A DNA stretch of 64,000 bases from Clostridia bacterium (GTDB taxonomy: Bacteria > Bacillota > Clostridia > Oscillospirales > CAG-272). The notes beneath the pieces were generated by a model, which was not told where the DNA came from, searched no databases, and worked only from the letters and a program-made list of their open reading frames with translations. Below are positions 44,068 through 52,745 of the stretch, one piece after another. Within the stretch, counting starts at the first letter, position 1; the number at the start of each line of letters is the position of its first letter. A program made the position numbers and the translations under genes. The stretch is taken from positions 1-64,000 of the forward strand of contig JAFYBN010000034.1 in assembly GCA_017540175.1 (NCBI GenBank), in the 5' to 3' direction.

Positions 44068-44266
44068 ATCCCTTGTGTGCGAAGAACACACAAAAATACA
44101 CACATATCCCCGCGGCATACCGCCCGGTGCCAAATTCATGGCGGGAAACCGTCAGATGGACGCGGCGAAAAGGCTGCCCCGCCAGGCAGGCCTTTGCAAG
44201 GCGACGCGTAAAATTCCGGCGGCGGATGAAGGGGATGTGGTGGAAAAAACCAAAGGAGGACATTCC

Positions 44267-45028
44267 ATGTCTATCGTTTCCATCAAACAGCTTCTCGAAG
44301 CGGGCGTCCATTTCGGCCACCACACCAGACGCTGGAACCCGAAGATGGCGGAGTACATCTTCACCGAGCGCAACGGGGTCTACATCATCGACCTCCAGAA
44401 GACCATCAAGAAGTTTGAAGAAGCCTACCGGTTCGTGAAGGACACCACCGAAGAGGGCGGCTCCATCCTGTTCGTCGGCACGAAGAAGCAGGCCGCCGAC
44501 ACCATCCGCGAGGAAGCGGAGCGCTGCGGCATGTATTTCGTCAACGTGCGCTGGCTGGGCGGCATGCTCACCAACTACAAGACCATCCGCACCTCCATCG
44601 AGAGACTCCGTTCCCTCGAGAAGATGCAGGAGGACGGCACGTTCGACATGCTTCCGAAGAAGGAAGTCGCCGCGCTGCAGAAAGAGATCTTCAACCTCGA
44701 AAAGAACCTGGGCGGCATCAAGAACATGAAGGGTCTGCCTTCCGCCGTTTATATCGTCGACCCCCGCAAGGAACACAACGCCGTTCTCGAGTGCAAGAAG
44801 CTCGGCATTCCGGTCGTCGCCATCGTTGACACGAACTGCGACCCCGACGACGCCGACTACATCATCCCCGGCAACGACGACGCGATCCGCGGCATCCGCC
44901 TCATCACCTCCATCATCGCCGACGCGGTCCTCGAGGGCAAGCAGGGCGAGCAGCTGAACGAGGCTGAGCCCGAAATCACCGCCGCCGAAGAAGCGCAGGA
45001 CGCCGAAGATGCGAGAAACGCGAAATAA
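44267..45028 (+). CDS. rpsB: Small ribosomal subunit protein uS2
   Basis: A 253-residue S2 protein of the 30S subunit. The start [25 protein letters not shown] and [16 protein letters not shown], [14 protein letters not shown] and DPRKEHNAV segments are typical. The C-terminus has an acidic Glu/Asp/Ala tail of about 25 residues. AAAGGAGG precedes the ATG; the long in-frame upstream extension is leader sequence. tsf follows 56 bases later, the universal rpsB-tsf order. Confidence 0.98.
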   Translation: MSIVSIKQLLEAGVHFGHHTRRWNPKMAEYIFTERNGVYIIDLQKTIKKFEEAYRFVKDTTEEGGSILFVGTKKQAADTIREEAERCGMYFVNVRWLGGMLTNYKTIRTSIERLRSLEKMQEDGTFDMLPKKEVAALQKEIFNLEKNLGGIKNMKGLPSAVYIVDPRKEHNAVLECKKLGIPVVAIVDTNCDPDDADYIIPGNDDAIRGIRLITSIIADAVLEGKQGEQLNEAEPEITAAEEAQDAEDARNAK

Positions 45029-45084
45029 TCGGTCTCGGGAATAAGCTGATTCAAGAAAAAGAATAAGGAAAGAGGAGTATAAAA

Positions 45085-46020
45085 ATGGCTGCTATCACGG
45101 CAAAAATGGTAAACGAGCTCCGCTCCAAGACCGGCGCGGGCATGATGGACTGCAAGAAGGCTCTCGTTGAGACCGAGGGCAATTTCGACGAGGCGATCAA
45201 GGTCCTGAGAGAAAAGGGCCTCTCCAAGGCTGACAAGAAGGCCGGCAGAATCGCCGCCGAGGGCGTTGTGGACATTCTCGTGGACGGCTGCACCGCCGCC
45301 ATGATCGAAGTCAACGCGGAGACCGACTTCGTTGCGAAGAACGCGACGTTCAAGGAATTCGTGCGCAACATTCTGAAGGTCATCATCGCGAACAAGCCCG
45401 CCGACGTCGAAGCCCTGAAGGCGCTCCGCTACGACGAGACCTTTGAGACCGTCGAAGCCAAGCTCAAGGATATGATCTTCACCATCGGCGAGAACATGAA
45501 CATCCGCCGCTTCGTCATCGTCGACGGCATCACCTCCACCTATATCCACGGCGGCGGCATTGCCGGCGTTATCGTGAAGTTCGACACCGACGCCGAAACC
45601 GCTCAGAAGGCCGAGTTCGCCGAATACGCGAAGAACATCTGCCTCCAGATCGCCGCGGGCACGCCTCCGACCTACGTCACGAAGGAAGAGGTTCCGGAAT
45701 CCGTGCTCGAAGAGGAGAAGGAGATCCTCGTCGCCCAGCTCAAGAACGACGAAAAGAACGCGAACAAGCCCGACGCCATCCTGCGCAAGATCGTGGAAGG
45801 CAGAATCGGCAGCTTCTATGAGAGAGCCTGCCTGAACGAGCAGAAGTACGTCAAGGAAGACAGCATCACGGTCGGCCAGTACACCGCGCAGACCGCGAAG
45901 GCTCTCGGCGCCGACATCAAGGTCGTCAGCTTCGTGCTCTATGAAAAGGGCGAAGGCCTCGAAAAGAGAGAGGACAATTTCGCGGAAGAAATCGCGCAGC
46001 TCACGGGCAAGGCACAGTAA
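45085..46020 (+). CDS. tsf: Elongation factor Ts
   Basis: A 311-residue nucleotide exchange factor for EF-Tu. The N-terminal UBA-like domain includes LRSKTGAGMMDCKKALVETEGNFDEAI; the first core subdomain has CTAAMIEVNAETDFVAKN, the Asp-Phe contact with EF-Tu, and the end has VGQYTAQTAKALGADIKVVSFVLYEKGEG. GAAAGAGGAG precedes the ATG. Co-transcribed with rpsB and ended by a strong terminator. Confidence 0.98.
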   Translation: MAAITAKMVNELRSKTGAGMMDCKKALVETEGNFDEAIKVLREKGLSKADKKAGRIAAEGVVDILVDGCTAAMIEVNAETDFVAKNATFKEFVRNILKVIIANKPADVEALKALRYDETFETVEAKLKDMIFTIGENMNIRRFVIVDGITSTYIHGGGIAGVIVKFDTDAETAQKAEFAEYAKNICLQIAAGTPPTYVTKEEVPESVLEEEKEILVAQLKNDEKNANKPDAILRKIVEGRIGSFYERACLNEQKYVKEDSITVGQYTAQTAKALGADIKVVSFVLYEKGEGLEKREDNFAEEIAQLTGKAQ

Positions 46021-46047
46021 TCGTACCGGTTTTCACGTACACGGATC

Positions 46048-46080
46048 GCCGTATCTCCCTTCGGGTGAGGTACGGCTTTT
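46048..46080 (+). terminator. Terminator of rpsB-tsf
   Basis: Stem GCCGTA...TACGGC with an inner TCTCCC/GGTGAG stem and a UUCG tetraloop, then TTTTCTT. Confidence 0.88.
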
Positions 46081-46130
46081 CTTCATCCCCGCCTTTTTCT
46101 CCAATTTTACAGAAAAATCATATTTTTCCC

Positions 46131-46159
46131 TTTACAAACCCTTCAAAATATAGTACAAT
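46131..46159 (+). promoter_or_regulatory. Sigma-A promoter of the pyrH operon
   Basis: TTTACA-N17-TACAAT, 38 bases before the pyrH ATG. No other clear promoter was found up to the polC terminator, so pyrH to polC may be one long unit. Confidence 0.75.
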
Positions 46160-46197
46160 ACGTATCGGACAAAATTCAGGAGCGGAGGTGCGGCGCG

Positions 46198-46983
46198 ATG
46201 GGCGCGAATAAATACGGGAGAGTACTGCTCAAGCTGTCCGGCGAGGCGATCGCGGAAAAGGACGAAAAGGACAACGTCGTCGGCATGTACGACGAGGCGA
46301 TCATCAGCCGCATCGCGGGCGTCATCCGGACGCTGACGGAAGACGGCGTCGAAGTCGGAGTCGTCATCGGAGCCGGGAACATCTGGCGGGGCGCGAAGAA
46401 CGGAAAGATCGGCGACGTGCGGCGCGCGCGCGCGGATCAGATGGGCATGCTCGCGACGACGATGAACTGCCTCAGACTGGAAGAAGCGCTCGAGGACATC
46501 TCCCTTCCCGCGGCGGTCATGTCCCCCGTCGGCATGAGCAGCTTTACGGAGCCGTACGACTTCCGGAAAGCCGTCGAGTATATGAAAAACGGCAAGGTCG
46601 TCATCTTCGCGGCGGGGCTCGGCGTCCCCTACATCACCACGGACACGGCGGGCGTCGTGCGCGGGGCCGAGATCGGGGCGGACATCGTGCTCATGGCGAA
46701 GAACATCGACGGCATTTACGTCCGCGACCCGAGACGGAAGGACGGCACGGTGGACAGAAGCGTCCCCCGCTACAAGGTCATTTCCTACGCGCAGAGCCTG
46801 AAGGACAACCTCAAGGCGACCGACGCCGCTGCCGCGGCCATCGCCGAAGAACAGAAGATCAACATGTACGTCTTTTCCCTCGCAGAACCGGAAAACATCC
46901 TCCGCGTCGTCCGCGGGGAAGAGATCGGCACATTCGTGACATGGGACAAGGACGCCGAGGCGGAATTCTACCCGGTCGGCTGA
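46198..46983 (+). CDS. pyrH: UMP kinase
   Basis: A 261-residue bacterial UMP kinase of the amino acid kinase fold, phosphorylating UMP to UDP. Motifs are VLLKLSGEAIAE (about 9), VIGAGNIWRG (about 56), the UMP loop with ADQMGMLATTMNCL, TDTAGVVRGAEIGADIVLMAKNIDG (about 148) and the GTFVTW near the end. The C-terminus extends about 15 residues beyond the usual length of near 240, ending in DAEAEFYPVG. AGGAGCGGAGG precedes the ATG. Confidence 0.97.
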   Translation: MGANKYGRVLLKLSGEAIAEKDEKDNVVGMYDEAIISRIAGVIRTLTEDGVEVGVVIGAGNIWRGAKNGKIGDVRRARADQMGMLATTMNCLRLEEALEDISLPAAVMSPVGMSSFTEPYDFRKAVEYMKNGKVVIFAAGLGVPYITTDTAGVVRGAEIGADIVLMAKNIDGIYVRDPRRKDGTVDRSVPRYKVISYAQSLKDNLKATDAAAAAIAEEQKINMYVFSLAEPENILRVVRGEEIGTFVTWDKDAEAEFYPVG

Positions 46984-47021
46984 CAAACCAAGAACAAACC
47001 AGATCACAGGAGGAGATACAA

Positions 47022-47576
47022 ATGAAGCTTGAAACCAAAGAATACGAAGCGAAAATGAAGAAAAGCATCGAGATCTACAAGGAAGATCTCTCCGTCATCC
47101 GCGCCGGAAGAGCCAACACCGCCGTGATTTCCCGCGTCACGTTCGAATACTACGGAGCGCCCACCCCCATCACCTCCATGGCGGACGTCAAGGTCACCGA
47201 TCCGAAGACCCTCGTCATCACGCCCTATGACGCCTCGACCCTGAAGACGATCGAAAAGGCGCTGCTCGCGTCCGACGTCGGCATCACTCCCATGAACGAC
47301 GGCAAGGTGATCCGCCTCGTCTTCCCCCAGCTCACCGAAGAGAGAAGAAAAGAGATCAACAAGAGCATCTCGAAGATGAGCGAGGAGGCGAAGGTCGCCA
47401 TCCGCAACATCCGCCGCGACGCGAACGACAAATCGAAGACCATGAAGAAGAATTCCGAAATGACCGAGGACGAGCAGAAGCAGTCCGACAAGTCGATCCA
47501 GGAACTGACCGACAAGTATATCAAGGAAATCGAAGGCATCACCGCGGCGAAAGAAAAAGAGATCATGGAGATTTGA
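47022..47576 (+). CDS. frr: Ribosome recycling factor
   Basis: A 184-residue factor that splits post-termination ribosomes with EF-G. VIRAGRANTAVISRVTFEYYGAPTPI (about 28) and the C-terminal helix with RNIRRDANDKSKTMKKN (about 130) are diagnostic. The start is the ATG after AGGAGGAGA. It lies 38 bases after pyrH, the usual order. Confidence 0.98.
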   Translation: MKLETKEYEAKMKKSIEIYKEDLSVIRAGRANTAVISRVTFEYYGAPTPITSMADVKVTDPKTLVITPYDASTLKTIEKALLASDVGITPMNDGKVIRLVFPQLTEERRKEINKSISKMSEEAKVAIRNIRRDANDKSKTMKKNSEMTEDEQKQSDKSIQELTDKYIKEIEGITAAKEKEIMEI

Positions 47577-47678
47577 CGCACCCCCGGTTCCCATGCTCGG
47601 CGCTTTGCGCCGCGCATCGGTTCCCCCGCGGCAAACTCTGCTGCTTGACCGGTTTCTCAGAAAGCTGACCGAACACCT

Positions 47679-47718
47679 CGCCCGGCGAAAGGCGGAAACG
47701 TCCCTGCCGGGCGGTTTC
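47679..47718 (+). other. Hairpin between frr and uppS
   Basis: Stem CGCCCGGC/GCCGGGCG followed by GTTTCATT. It could attenuate transcription inside the cluster. The 158-base gap also has a GGCGC...GCGCC palindrome near 47600 but no gene. Confidence 0.4.
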
Positions 47719-47734
47719 ATTGCGTGAGGATCAT

Positions 47735-48484
47735 ATGGCACCACAAAACGAAGCACTTGCCCTTCTGCCGATCGAAGAGGTCGTGCGCCGGAGCGGGCTC
47801 AGACACATCGGCTTCATCATGGACGGCAACGGCAGATGGGCGACCGCGCGGAAAATGCCCCGGGAGTCCGGGCACCGCGCCGGAGCGGAAAACTTCAAGA
47901 AGGTCGTCCGCTACTGCAAGAGAATCGGCATCCGCTGCTGCACCGTGTACGCCTTTTCCACCGAAAACATCAAGCGACCGAAGCGCGAGGTCGAGGCGAT
48001 CCTTTCCCTGCTGCTTGCCTTTATCGAAGAGGGCTTCGCGGAGGAGGACATCGAGTTCCGCTTCATCGGCGAGCCCGGCGAGCTCAGCGCGAACATCGGA
48101 CGCCGCGCGAAAAAGCTCGAGGACGCGACGCGGGGACGCCCCTGCCGCCTCAACACCGCCATCAATTACGGCGGGCGGGCGGAGATCGTCCGCGCGGTCA
48201 ATTCCCTGATCGCGGAAGGAAAAGAGACGGTCACGGAAGAGGACATTTCCTCCCGTCTTTATACCGCCGACTGCCCCCCGCTCGATCTCATCGTGCGCAC
48301 CGGGGCGGAGATGCGGCTTTCCAATTTCCTGCTCTGGCAGTCCGCCTACGCGGAGCTCTATTTCACCGATCGGCTCTGGCCGGATTATTCCTCCGAGGAC
48401 GTGGACGCCGCCGTGCGGGAATTCGCCTCGCGCTCGAGAAGATTCGGCGGGCTGGATCAGACCGCCAAAATACCGGAGGCATGA
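47735..48484 (+). CDS. uppS: Isoprenyl transferase (undecaprenyl diphosphate synthase)
   Basis: A 249-residue cis-prenyltransferase making the C55 lipid carrier for cell wall synthesis. GFIMDGNGRWA with the catalytic Asp (about 31), SGHRAGAENFK, FSTENIKRP, and the C-terminal RTGAEMRLSNFLLWQSAYAELYFTDRLWPD are diagnostic. The ATG with GAGG five bases upstream was chosen over a TTG five codons earlier. One base separates its stop from cdsA. Confidence 0.96.
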   Translation: MAPQNEALALLPIEEVVRRSGLRHIGFIMDGNGRWATARKMPRESGHRAGAENFKKVVRYCKRIGIRCCTVYAFSTENIKRPKREVEAILSLLLAFIEEGFAEEDIEFRFIGEPGELSANIGRRAKKLEDATRGRPCRLNTAINYGGRAEIVRAVNSLIAEGKETVTEEDISSRLYTADCPPLDLIVRTGAEMRLSNFLLWQSAYAELYFTDRLWPDYSSEDVDAAVREFASRSRRFGGLDQTAKIPEA

Positions 48485-48485
48485 C

Positions 48486-49298
48486 ATGCTGAAACGATCC
48501 GTCACCGCCGTCGTCGCGATCGCGGTCTTCATACCGATCTGTTATTTTTCGGGCCCCGTACCGATTCTCTGGCCGGCCGCTATGACGGTTTTGTCCGTCG
48601 TTGCCGCGTATGAAATGATGAAATGCGTGGGGGCGACCCATCCCGCTCTGCTCGTGCCGGGGTTTTTCGTGTCCGCGGCAGCGCCCCTGTCCGCGCATTT
48701 TCTGCCCTTCCAGCTGCTGCTGATCCTGTACGTTTTCTTCCTGATCGTCTATTTTGCCGTCGACGTTTTCTCGCGGGGAAAGATCGACTATCAGACCTCA
48801 ACAGCCGCCTTTATGGGCATCTTCTATTCGTCCGCGTCGTTCGCCGCCCTCGTGCTCCTGCGGCTGCTCGGCCCGTATTTCTACCTGCTCGTTTTCATTG
48901 GTCCGTGGACGAGCGACACCTTCGCCTATCTCGTCGGACGCGCGATCGGGAAGCATAAGCTCATTCCCGAGGTCTCGCCGAAAAAGACCGTGGAAGGCGC
49001 CATCGGCGGCGTGATTTTCGCCGCGGCCGCCTTCGTCCTCTACGGCTGGATCGTCAGCCTCACGGGGGGCTCCCTCGGCTTCGGACTGCCCGTCCTCGCG
49101 CTGATGGGAGCGGTCGTCGCCGCGATCTCCCAGATCGGGGACCTTTCCATGTCCGTCGTCAAGCGGCGCTACGGTGTGAAGGACTACGGCAATCTCTTCC
49201 CGGGACACGGCGGCGTGCTCGACCGGTTCGACAGCGTACTGCTCGCTGCGCCGGTGCTCTGGATCTTCGGCGGGCTCTTCCTGTTCGCGGCACGGTGA
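48486..49298 (+). CDS. cdsA: Phosphatidate cytidylyltransferase (CDP-diglyceride synthase)
   Basis: A 270-residue polytopic membrane enzyme converting phosphatidic acid and CTP to CDP-diacylglycerol. The signature is near the C-terminus: SQIGDLSMSVVKRRYGVKDYGNLFPGHGGVLDRFDS, and an earlier TFAYLVGRAIGKHKLIPEVSPKKTVEGAIGG. About eight TM segments are visible. The start follows the uppS stop by one base. It feeds phospholipid synthesis, including the cardiolipin synthase encoded downstream. Confidence 0.96.
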   Translation: MLKRSVTAVVAIAVFIPICYFSGPVPILWPAAMTVLSVVAAYEMMKCVGATHPALLVPGFFVSAAAPLSAHFLPFQLLLILYVFFLIVYFAVDVFSRGKIDYQTSTAAFMGIFYSSASFAALVLLRLLGPYFYLLVFIGPWTSDTFAYLVGRAIGKHKLIPEVSPKKTVEGAIGGVIFAAAAFVLYGWIVSLTGGSLGFGLPVLALMGAVVAAISQIGDLSMSVVKRRYGVKDYGNLFPGHGGVLDRFDSVLLAAPVLWIFGGLFLFAAR

Positions 49299-49311
49299 AG
49301 GAGGGGACAGC

Positions 49312-50505
49312 ATGGTCAATCTGACGCCGAATCCCGATTTCAAGGCGCGCTCCGCGTGTGTGCTCGGCGCGACGGGCTCGGTCGGAACGCAGACGCTCGA
49401 CGTGCTGCGCGAGCTCGGCATCCCCGCCGTCATGATGACCGCGGGCTCGAATACGGAGCTGTTCGCCGACATCGTCCGGGAGTTCAGACCCCGCATCGCC
49501 GCGGTCGCCTCGGAGGAGGCCGCGCGCGCCCTTACGGAACGCCTCGGGAGTGACTCCGCGTCCGAGATTTTGTGGAAGCGGGACGAGGTCCTTTCCGCCG
49601 TGCGCGAAACGGAGGCGGACGTGATTTTCCACTCCGTCGCGGGGCTTGCCGGCATCCCGTCGGCGCTTGCGGCGGCGGACAGCGGAAAGCGCGTCGCCAT
49701 GGCGAACAAGGAAGCCGTAATCGCGTGCGGGGATCTCCTTTTCGAAAAGCTCGCGCGCTCCGGCGGCGAACTCATTCCGGTCGACAGCGAGCACAGCGCG
49801 CTCTACCGCTGCCTCGAAGGGCGGAGCATGGACGACGTGCAGAGTCTCCTGCTTACCGCGTCCGGAGGTCCGTTCCACGGCAGAACCGCCGAAGAGCTCT
49901 CCCGCGTGACGCCGGAGGACGCGCTGAGGCACCCGACGTGGAAAATGGGCGTGAAGATCACCGTCGATTCCGCGACGCTCATGAACAAGGGCTTCGAAAT
50001 CATCGAAGCGGTGCGCCTGTTCGGCGTGCCGGAGGACCGGGTGGACGTCGTCGTGCACCGGCAGAGCATTGTGCATTCCCTCGTCCGGTTCGAGGACGGG
50101 GTGATGCTCGCCGCGCTCGGCAACCCGGATATGCGTGACTGCATCCGCTACGCCGCGACGGCCCCGCATGCCGCGCGGACGAAGGAGAAGCCGCTCGAGC
50201 TCACCGAGATCGGCAGCCTCACCTTCGAAAAACCCGATCTTGAGAGCTTTCCCCTGCTCGGAGCCGCCCGTCAGGCGATCCGGACGGGGGGGACCGCGCC
50301 CGCGGGGCTCATCGCCGCGGACGAGGAAGCGGTCGCCGCGTTTCTCGCGGGCCGCGCAGGATTTACAGAACTTTCATCACTTGTGATGGAAACCCTCTCG
50401 AAAATTACGATATACTATGACACGAGCGAGGAAAGCGCGGCACAGACGGCAAGAGAAGCCGCTCTGATCTGCCGCGGACTCGTCGAACGAAAGCAAAGGG
50501 TGTGA
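49312..50505 (+). CDS. dxr: 1-deoxy-D-xylulose 5-phosphate reductoisomerase
   Basis: A 397-residue enzyme of the MEP isoprenoid pathway making 2-C-methyl-D-erythritol 4-phosphate. The NADPH motif is CVLGATGSVGTQTLDVL (about 16), then MANKEAVIACG (about 127), the metal/substrate residues in PVDSEHSALYRCLEG (about 155), SGGPFHGR (about 184) and KITVDSATLMNKGFEIIEA (about 218). GAAGGAGG precedes the ATG. With ispG in the same unit it supplies precursors for UppS. Confidence 0.97.
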   Translation: MVNLTPNPDFKARSACVLGATGSVGTQTLDVLRELGIPAVMMTAGSNTELFADIVREFRPRIAAVASEEAARALTERLGSDSASEILWKRDEVLSAVRETEADVIFHSVAGLAGIPSALAAADSGKRVAMANKEAVIACGDLLFEKLARSGGELIPVDSEHSALYRCLEGRSMDDVQSLLLTASGGPFHGRTAEELSRVTPEDALRHPTWKMGVKITVDSATLMNKGFEIIEAVRLFGVPEDRVDVVVHRQSIVHSLVRFEDGVMLAALGNPDMRDCIRYAATAPHAARTKEKPLELTEIGSLTFEKPDLESFPLLGAARQAIRTGGTAPAGLIAADEEAVAAFLAGRAGFTELSSLVMETLSKITIYYDTSEESAAQTAREAALICRGLVERKQRV

Positions 50506-50527
50506 TCGCATCAACATCGGAACCATT

Positions 50528-51550
50528 ATGCTCGCGCTGCTCATTTTCGGATTTCTGATCTTCATCCACGAAGGCGGGCATTATATCGCGGCAAGAATCT
50601 TCAAAGTCAAAATACACGAGTTCGCCATCGGCATGGGGCCGAAGCTCCTCAAAAAGGTGTCTCCCAAAACCGGCATTATGTACTCTCTCCGCGCCTTCCC
50701 GATCGGCGGTTTCGTCTCGATGGAGGGCGAGGACGAGGATTCGAAGGACGAAAACGCCTTCCGCTCCAAGCCCGTGTGGCAGCGCATCATCATCACCGCC
50801 GCCGGCGCGGCGATGAACATTTTCATCGGCATTCTCGTGATGGGCATCCTCGTCTCCACGATGGAGAGGCTGCCCTCGAACGTCGTCGCCCAGTTTGCCG
50901 CCGGTGAGGACGGCGCGGTCGTGACCGAATACGAAGGCCTGATGCTCGGGGACCGCATCGTCTCGATCGACGGGGCGTCCACCCACACCGGGACCGAGGT
51001 CAGCTACGAGATCATGCGCAGGGGCGTGGAACCGGTCGACGTTACGGTCGTGCGCGACGGCGAGCGGATCAAGGTCCGCGGCGTCGAATTCCCGACCTTC
51101 GTGGAAATGAATACGCGCTTCGGCCAGATGAATTTCAAGGTGCTGCCCGAGGCGAAAAAACCGCTCACCGTTCTGAAGCACGCTTATTTCAACTCTGTCA
51201 ACACGATCAAAATGATCTGGGAATCCCTCATCGACCTCATCCGCGGACGGTACGGCGTGGAAAGCGTGTCCGGTCCCGTCGGCGTCACCAAGGCGCTCGG
51301 AGAGGCGGCGAAGGAGGGCGGAACCAATCTTGTTTATCTGGCGGTCGTCATCAGCATGAACCTCGGGGTCATGAATCTTCTGCCCCTGCCGGCGCTGGAC
51401 GGCGGACGCCTCCTGTTCCAGTTCATCGAGCTCATCCGGCGCAAGCCCATCCGCGCGGAGATCGAAGGCTACGTGCATTTCGCGGGGCTGGTTCTCCTGA
51501 TGATCCTCATGGTCGTGATCGCGGTGAAGGACGTCATCGGCTTGTTCTGA
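50528..51550 (+). CDS. rseP: Site-2 intramembrane metalloprotease RseP
   Basis: A 340-residue membrane zinc protease cleaving membrane-embedded substrates such as anti-sigma factors or signal peptide remnants. The zinc motif is FIHEGGH (HExxH, about 13-19), and the second metal motif is MNLGVMNLLPLPALDGGRL (about 275). One PDZ domain lies at about 130-190. The annotated ATG has only a weak GGAA upstream. A more natural site, AAAGGGTG, sits before an in-frame ATC six codons earlier, so the true start may be non-standard. Confidence 0.93.
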   Translation: MLALLIFGFLIFIHEGGHYIAARIFKVKIHEFAIGMGPKLLKKVSPKTGIMYSLRAFPIGGFVSMEGEDEDSKDENAFRSKPVWQRIIITAAGAAMNIFIGILVMGILVSTMERLPSNVVAQFAAGEDGAVVTEYEGLMLGDRIVSIDGASTHTGTEVSYEIMRRGVEPVDVTVVRDGERIKVRGVEFPTFVEMNTRFGQMNFKVLPEAKKPLTVLKHAYFNSVNTIKMIWESLIDLIRGRYGVESVSGPVGVTKALGEAAKEGGTNLVYLAVVISMNLGVMNLLPLPALDGGRLLFQFIELIRRKPIRAEIEGYVHFAGLVLLMILMVVIAVKDVIGLF

Positions 51551-51652
51551 CCTGTTTTCCCGGAGCGGCGTCATCCCTCTGTACGGTTCCGAGACCCGCT
51601 CCTCTCCGCTTTTCGCTGTTTTCCCTTTCAGTTCTGACGAAAGAAGAATCCT

Positions 51653-52726
51653 ATGAACACATCACTCACCCGCCGCGTCTGCGCGGGGAAGGTCGTAATC
51701 GGCGGCGGCGCTCCCGTTTCCGTGCAGTCCATGACGAACGTCCCCGCCGAGGATTTCGAGGAAACGGTCTCGCAGATCCTGCGCCTCGAGGAGGCTGGAT
51801 GCGACATCGTCCGCCTCGCCGTCCCGAAGGAGGAATGCGCGGCGGTTTTCACGCTCGCGAAGCAAAGGGGCGTCTCCTGCCCCCTCGTCGCCGACATCCA
51901 CTTCGATTATAAGATCGCCCTCGCCGCCGTACGGGCGGGCGCGGACAAGATCCGTATCAACCCCGGCAACATCGGTGCGGAATGGAAGGTCCGCGAGGTC
52001 GCCGACGCCTGCCGGGCCTCCGGTCTGCCCATCCGCATCGGAGTCAACGGCGGCTCGCTCGACAAAAAATTGCTTGAAAAATACGGCGCGCCCACAGCCG
52101 ATGCGCTCGCGGAATCCGCGCTGTACGAAGCCGAGGTCCTCGAGGCCTGCGGCTTTTCCGATATCGTCATCTCGATCAAATCCTCGAACGTGCGCGAAAT
52201 GCGCCGCGCGAACCGCCTTGTGCGGGAAGCTTCGGATTATCCCCTCCACCTCGGCATCACGGAGGCGGGTGGGGAATACCCGGGACTCGTGAAAAACGCG
52301 ATCGGCATCGGCTCGCTGCTCGAGGAGGGCATCGGCGACACCATCCGCGTTTCGCTCACCGCCGACCCCGAACGCGAGGTCCTGGCGGGGCGCGAGATCC
52401 TCAGGGCGCTCGACATGGACCCGCGGGGCTTTGTGGAGGTCATTTCCTGCCCGACCTGCGGCCGCACGAAGATCGATCTCTTCGCCCTCGAGCGGCGTGT
52501 CCGCGAGGCCGCCCGAGGAATCGACTGCCGCGGAAAGCATCTGCGCGTCGCCGTCATGGGCTGCGTCGTCAACGGACCCGGCGAGGCGAAGGAAGCCGAT
52601 TTCGGCGTCGCGGGCGGGGACGGATTCTTCCTCTTTTTCCGCGGCGGGAAGCCCGAGGGCAGGCTCGCCGAGGAGGAGGCTTTCGGATTTTTGCTCCGCG
52701 AGATCGAAAAGGCAGCGGAATCATAA
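51653..52726 (+). CDS. ispG: 4-hydroxy-3-methylbut-2-en-1-yl diphosphate synthase
   Basis: A 357-residue 4Fe-4S enzyme of the MEP pathway. The N-terminal barrel has VSVQSMTNVPAED and DKIRINPGNIG; the cluster cysteines are two in ISCPTCGRT (about 264) and one in MGCVVNGPGEAKEADFGVAGG (about 303), with the conserved Glu following. The ribosome site is weak (AAGAAG). A 102-base gap after rseP shows no promoter. Confidence 0.96.
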   Translation: MNTSLTRRVCAGKVVIGGGAPVSVQSMTNVPAEDFEETVSQILRLEEAGCDIVRLAVPKEECAAVFTLAKQRGVSCPLVADIHFDYKIALAAVRAGADKIRINPGNIGAEWKVREVADACRASGLPIRIGVNGGSLDKKLLEKYGAPTADALAESALYEAEVLEACGFSDIVISIKSSNVREMRRANRLVREASDYPLHLGITEAGGEYPGLVKNAIGIGSLLEEGIGDTIRVSLTADPEREVLAGREILRALDMDPRGFVEVISCPTCGRTKIDLFALERRVREAARGIDCRGKHLRVAVMGCVVNGPGEAKEADFGVAGGDGFFLFFRGGKPEGRLAEEEAFGFLLREIEKAAES

Positions 52727-52745
52727 ACATCACGAGGAGGCAGAC

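Noticed and set aside
44068..44266. Possible riboswitch in the rpsB leader
   Set aside because: Compared by eye with cobalamin, c-di-GMP, TPP, fluoride and SAM cores without a match; an S2 autoregulatory leader is simpler.
50567..50587. RseP motif HEGGH instead of the usual HELGH or HEFGH
   Set aside because: The zinc-binding HExxH residues are all kept; the middle positions vary in the family, so activity loss is not implied.
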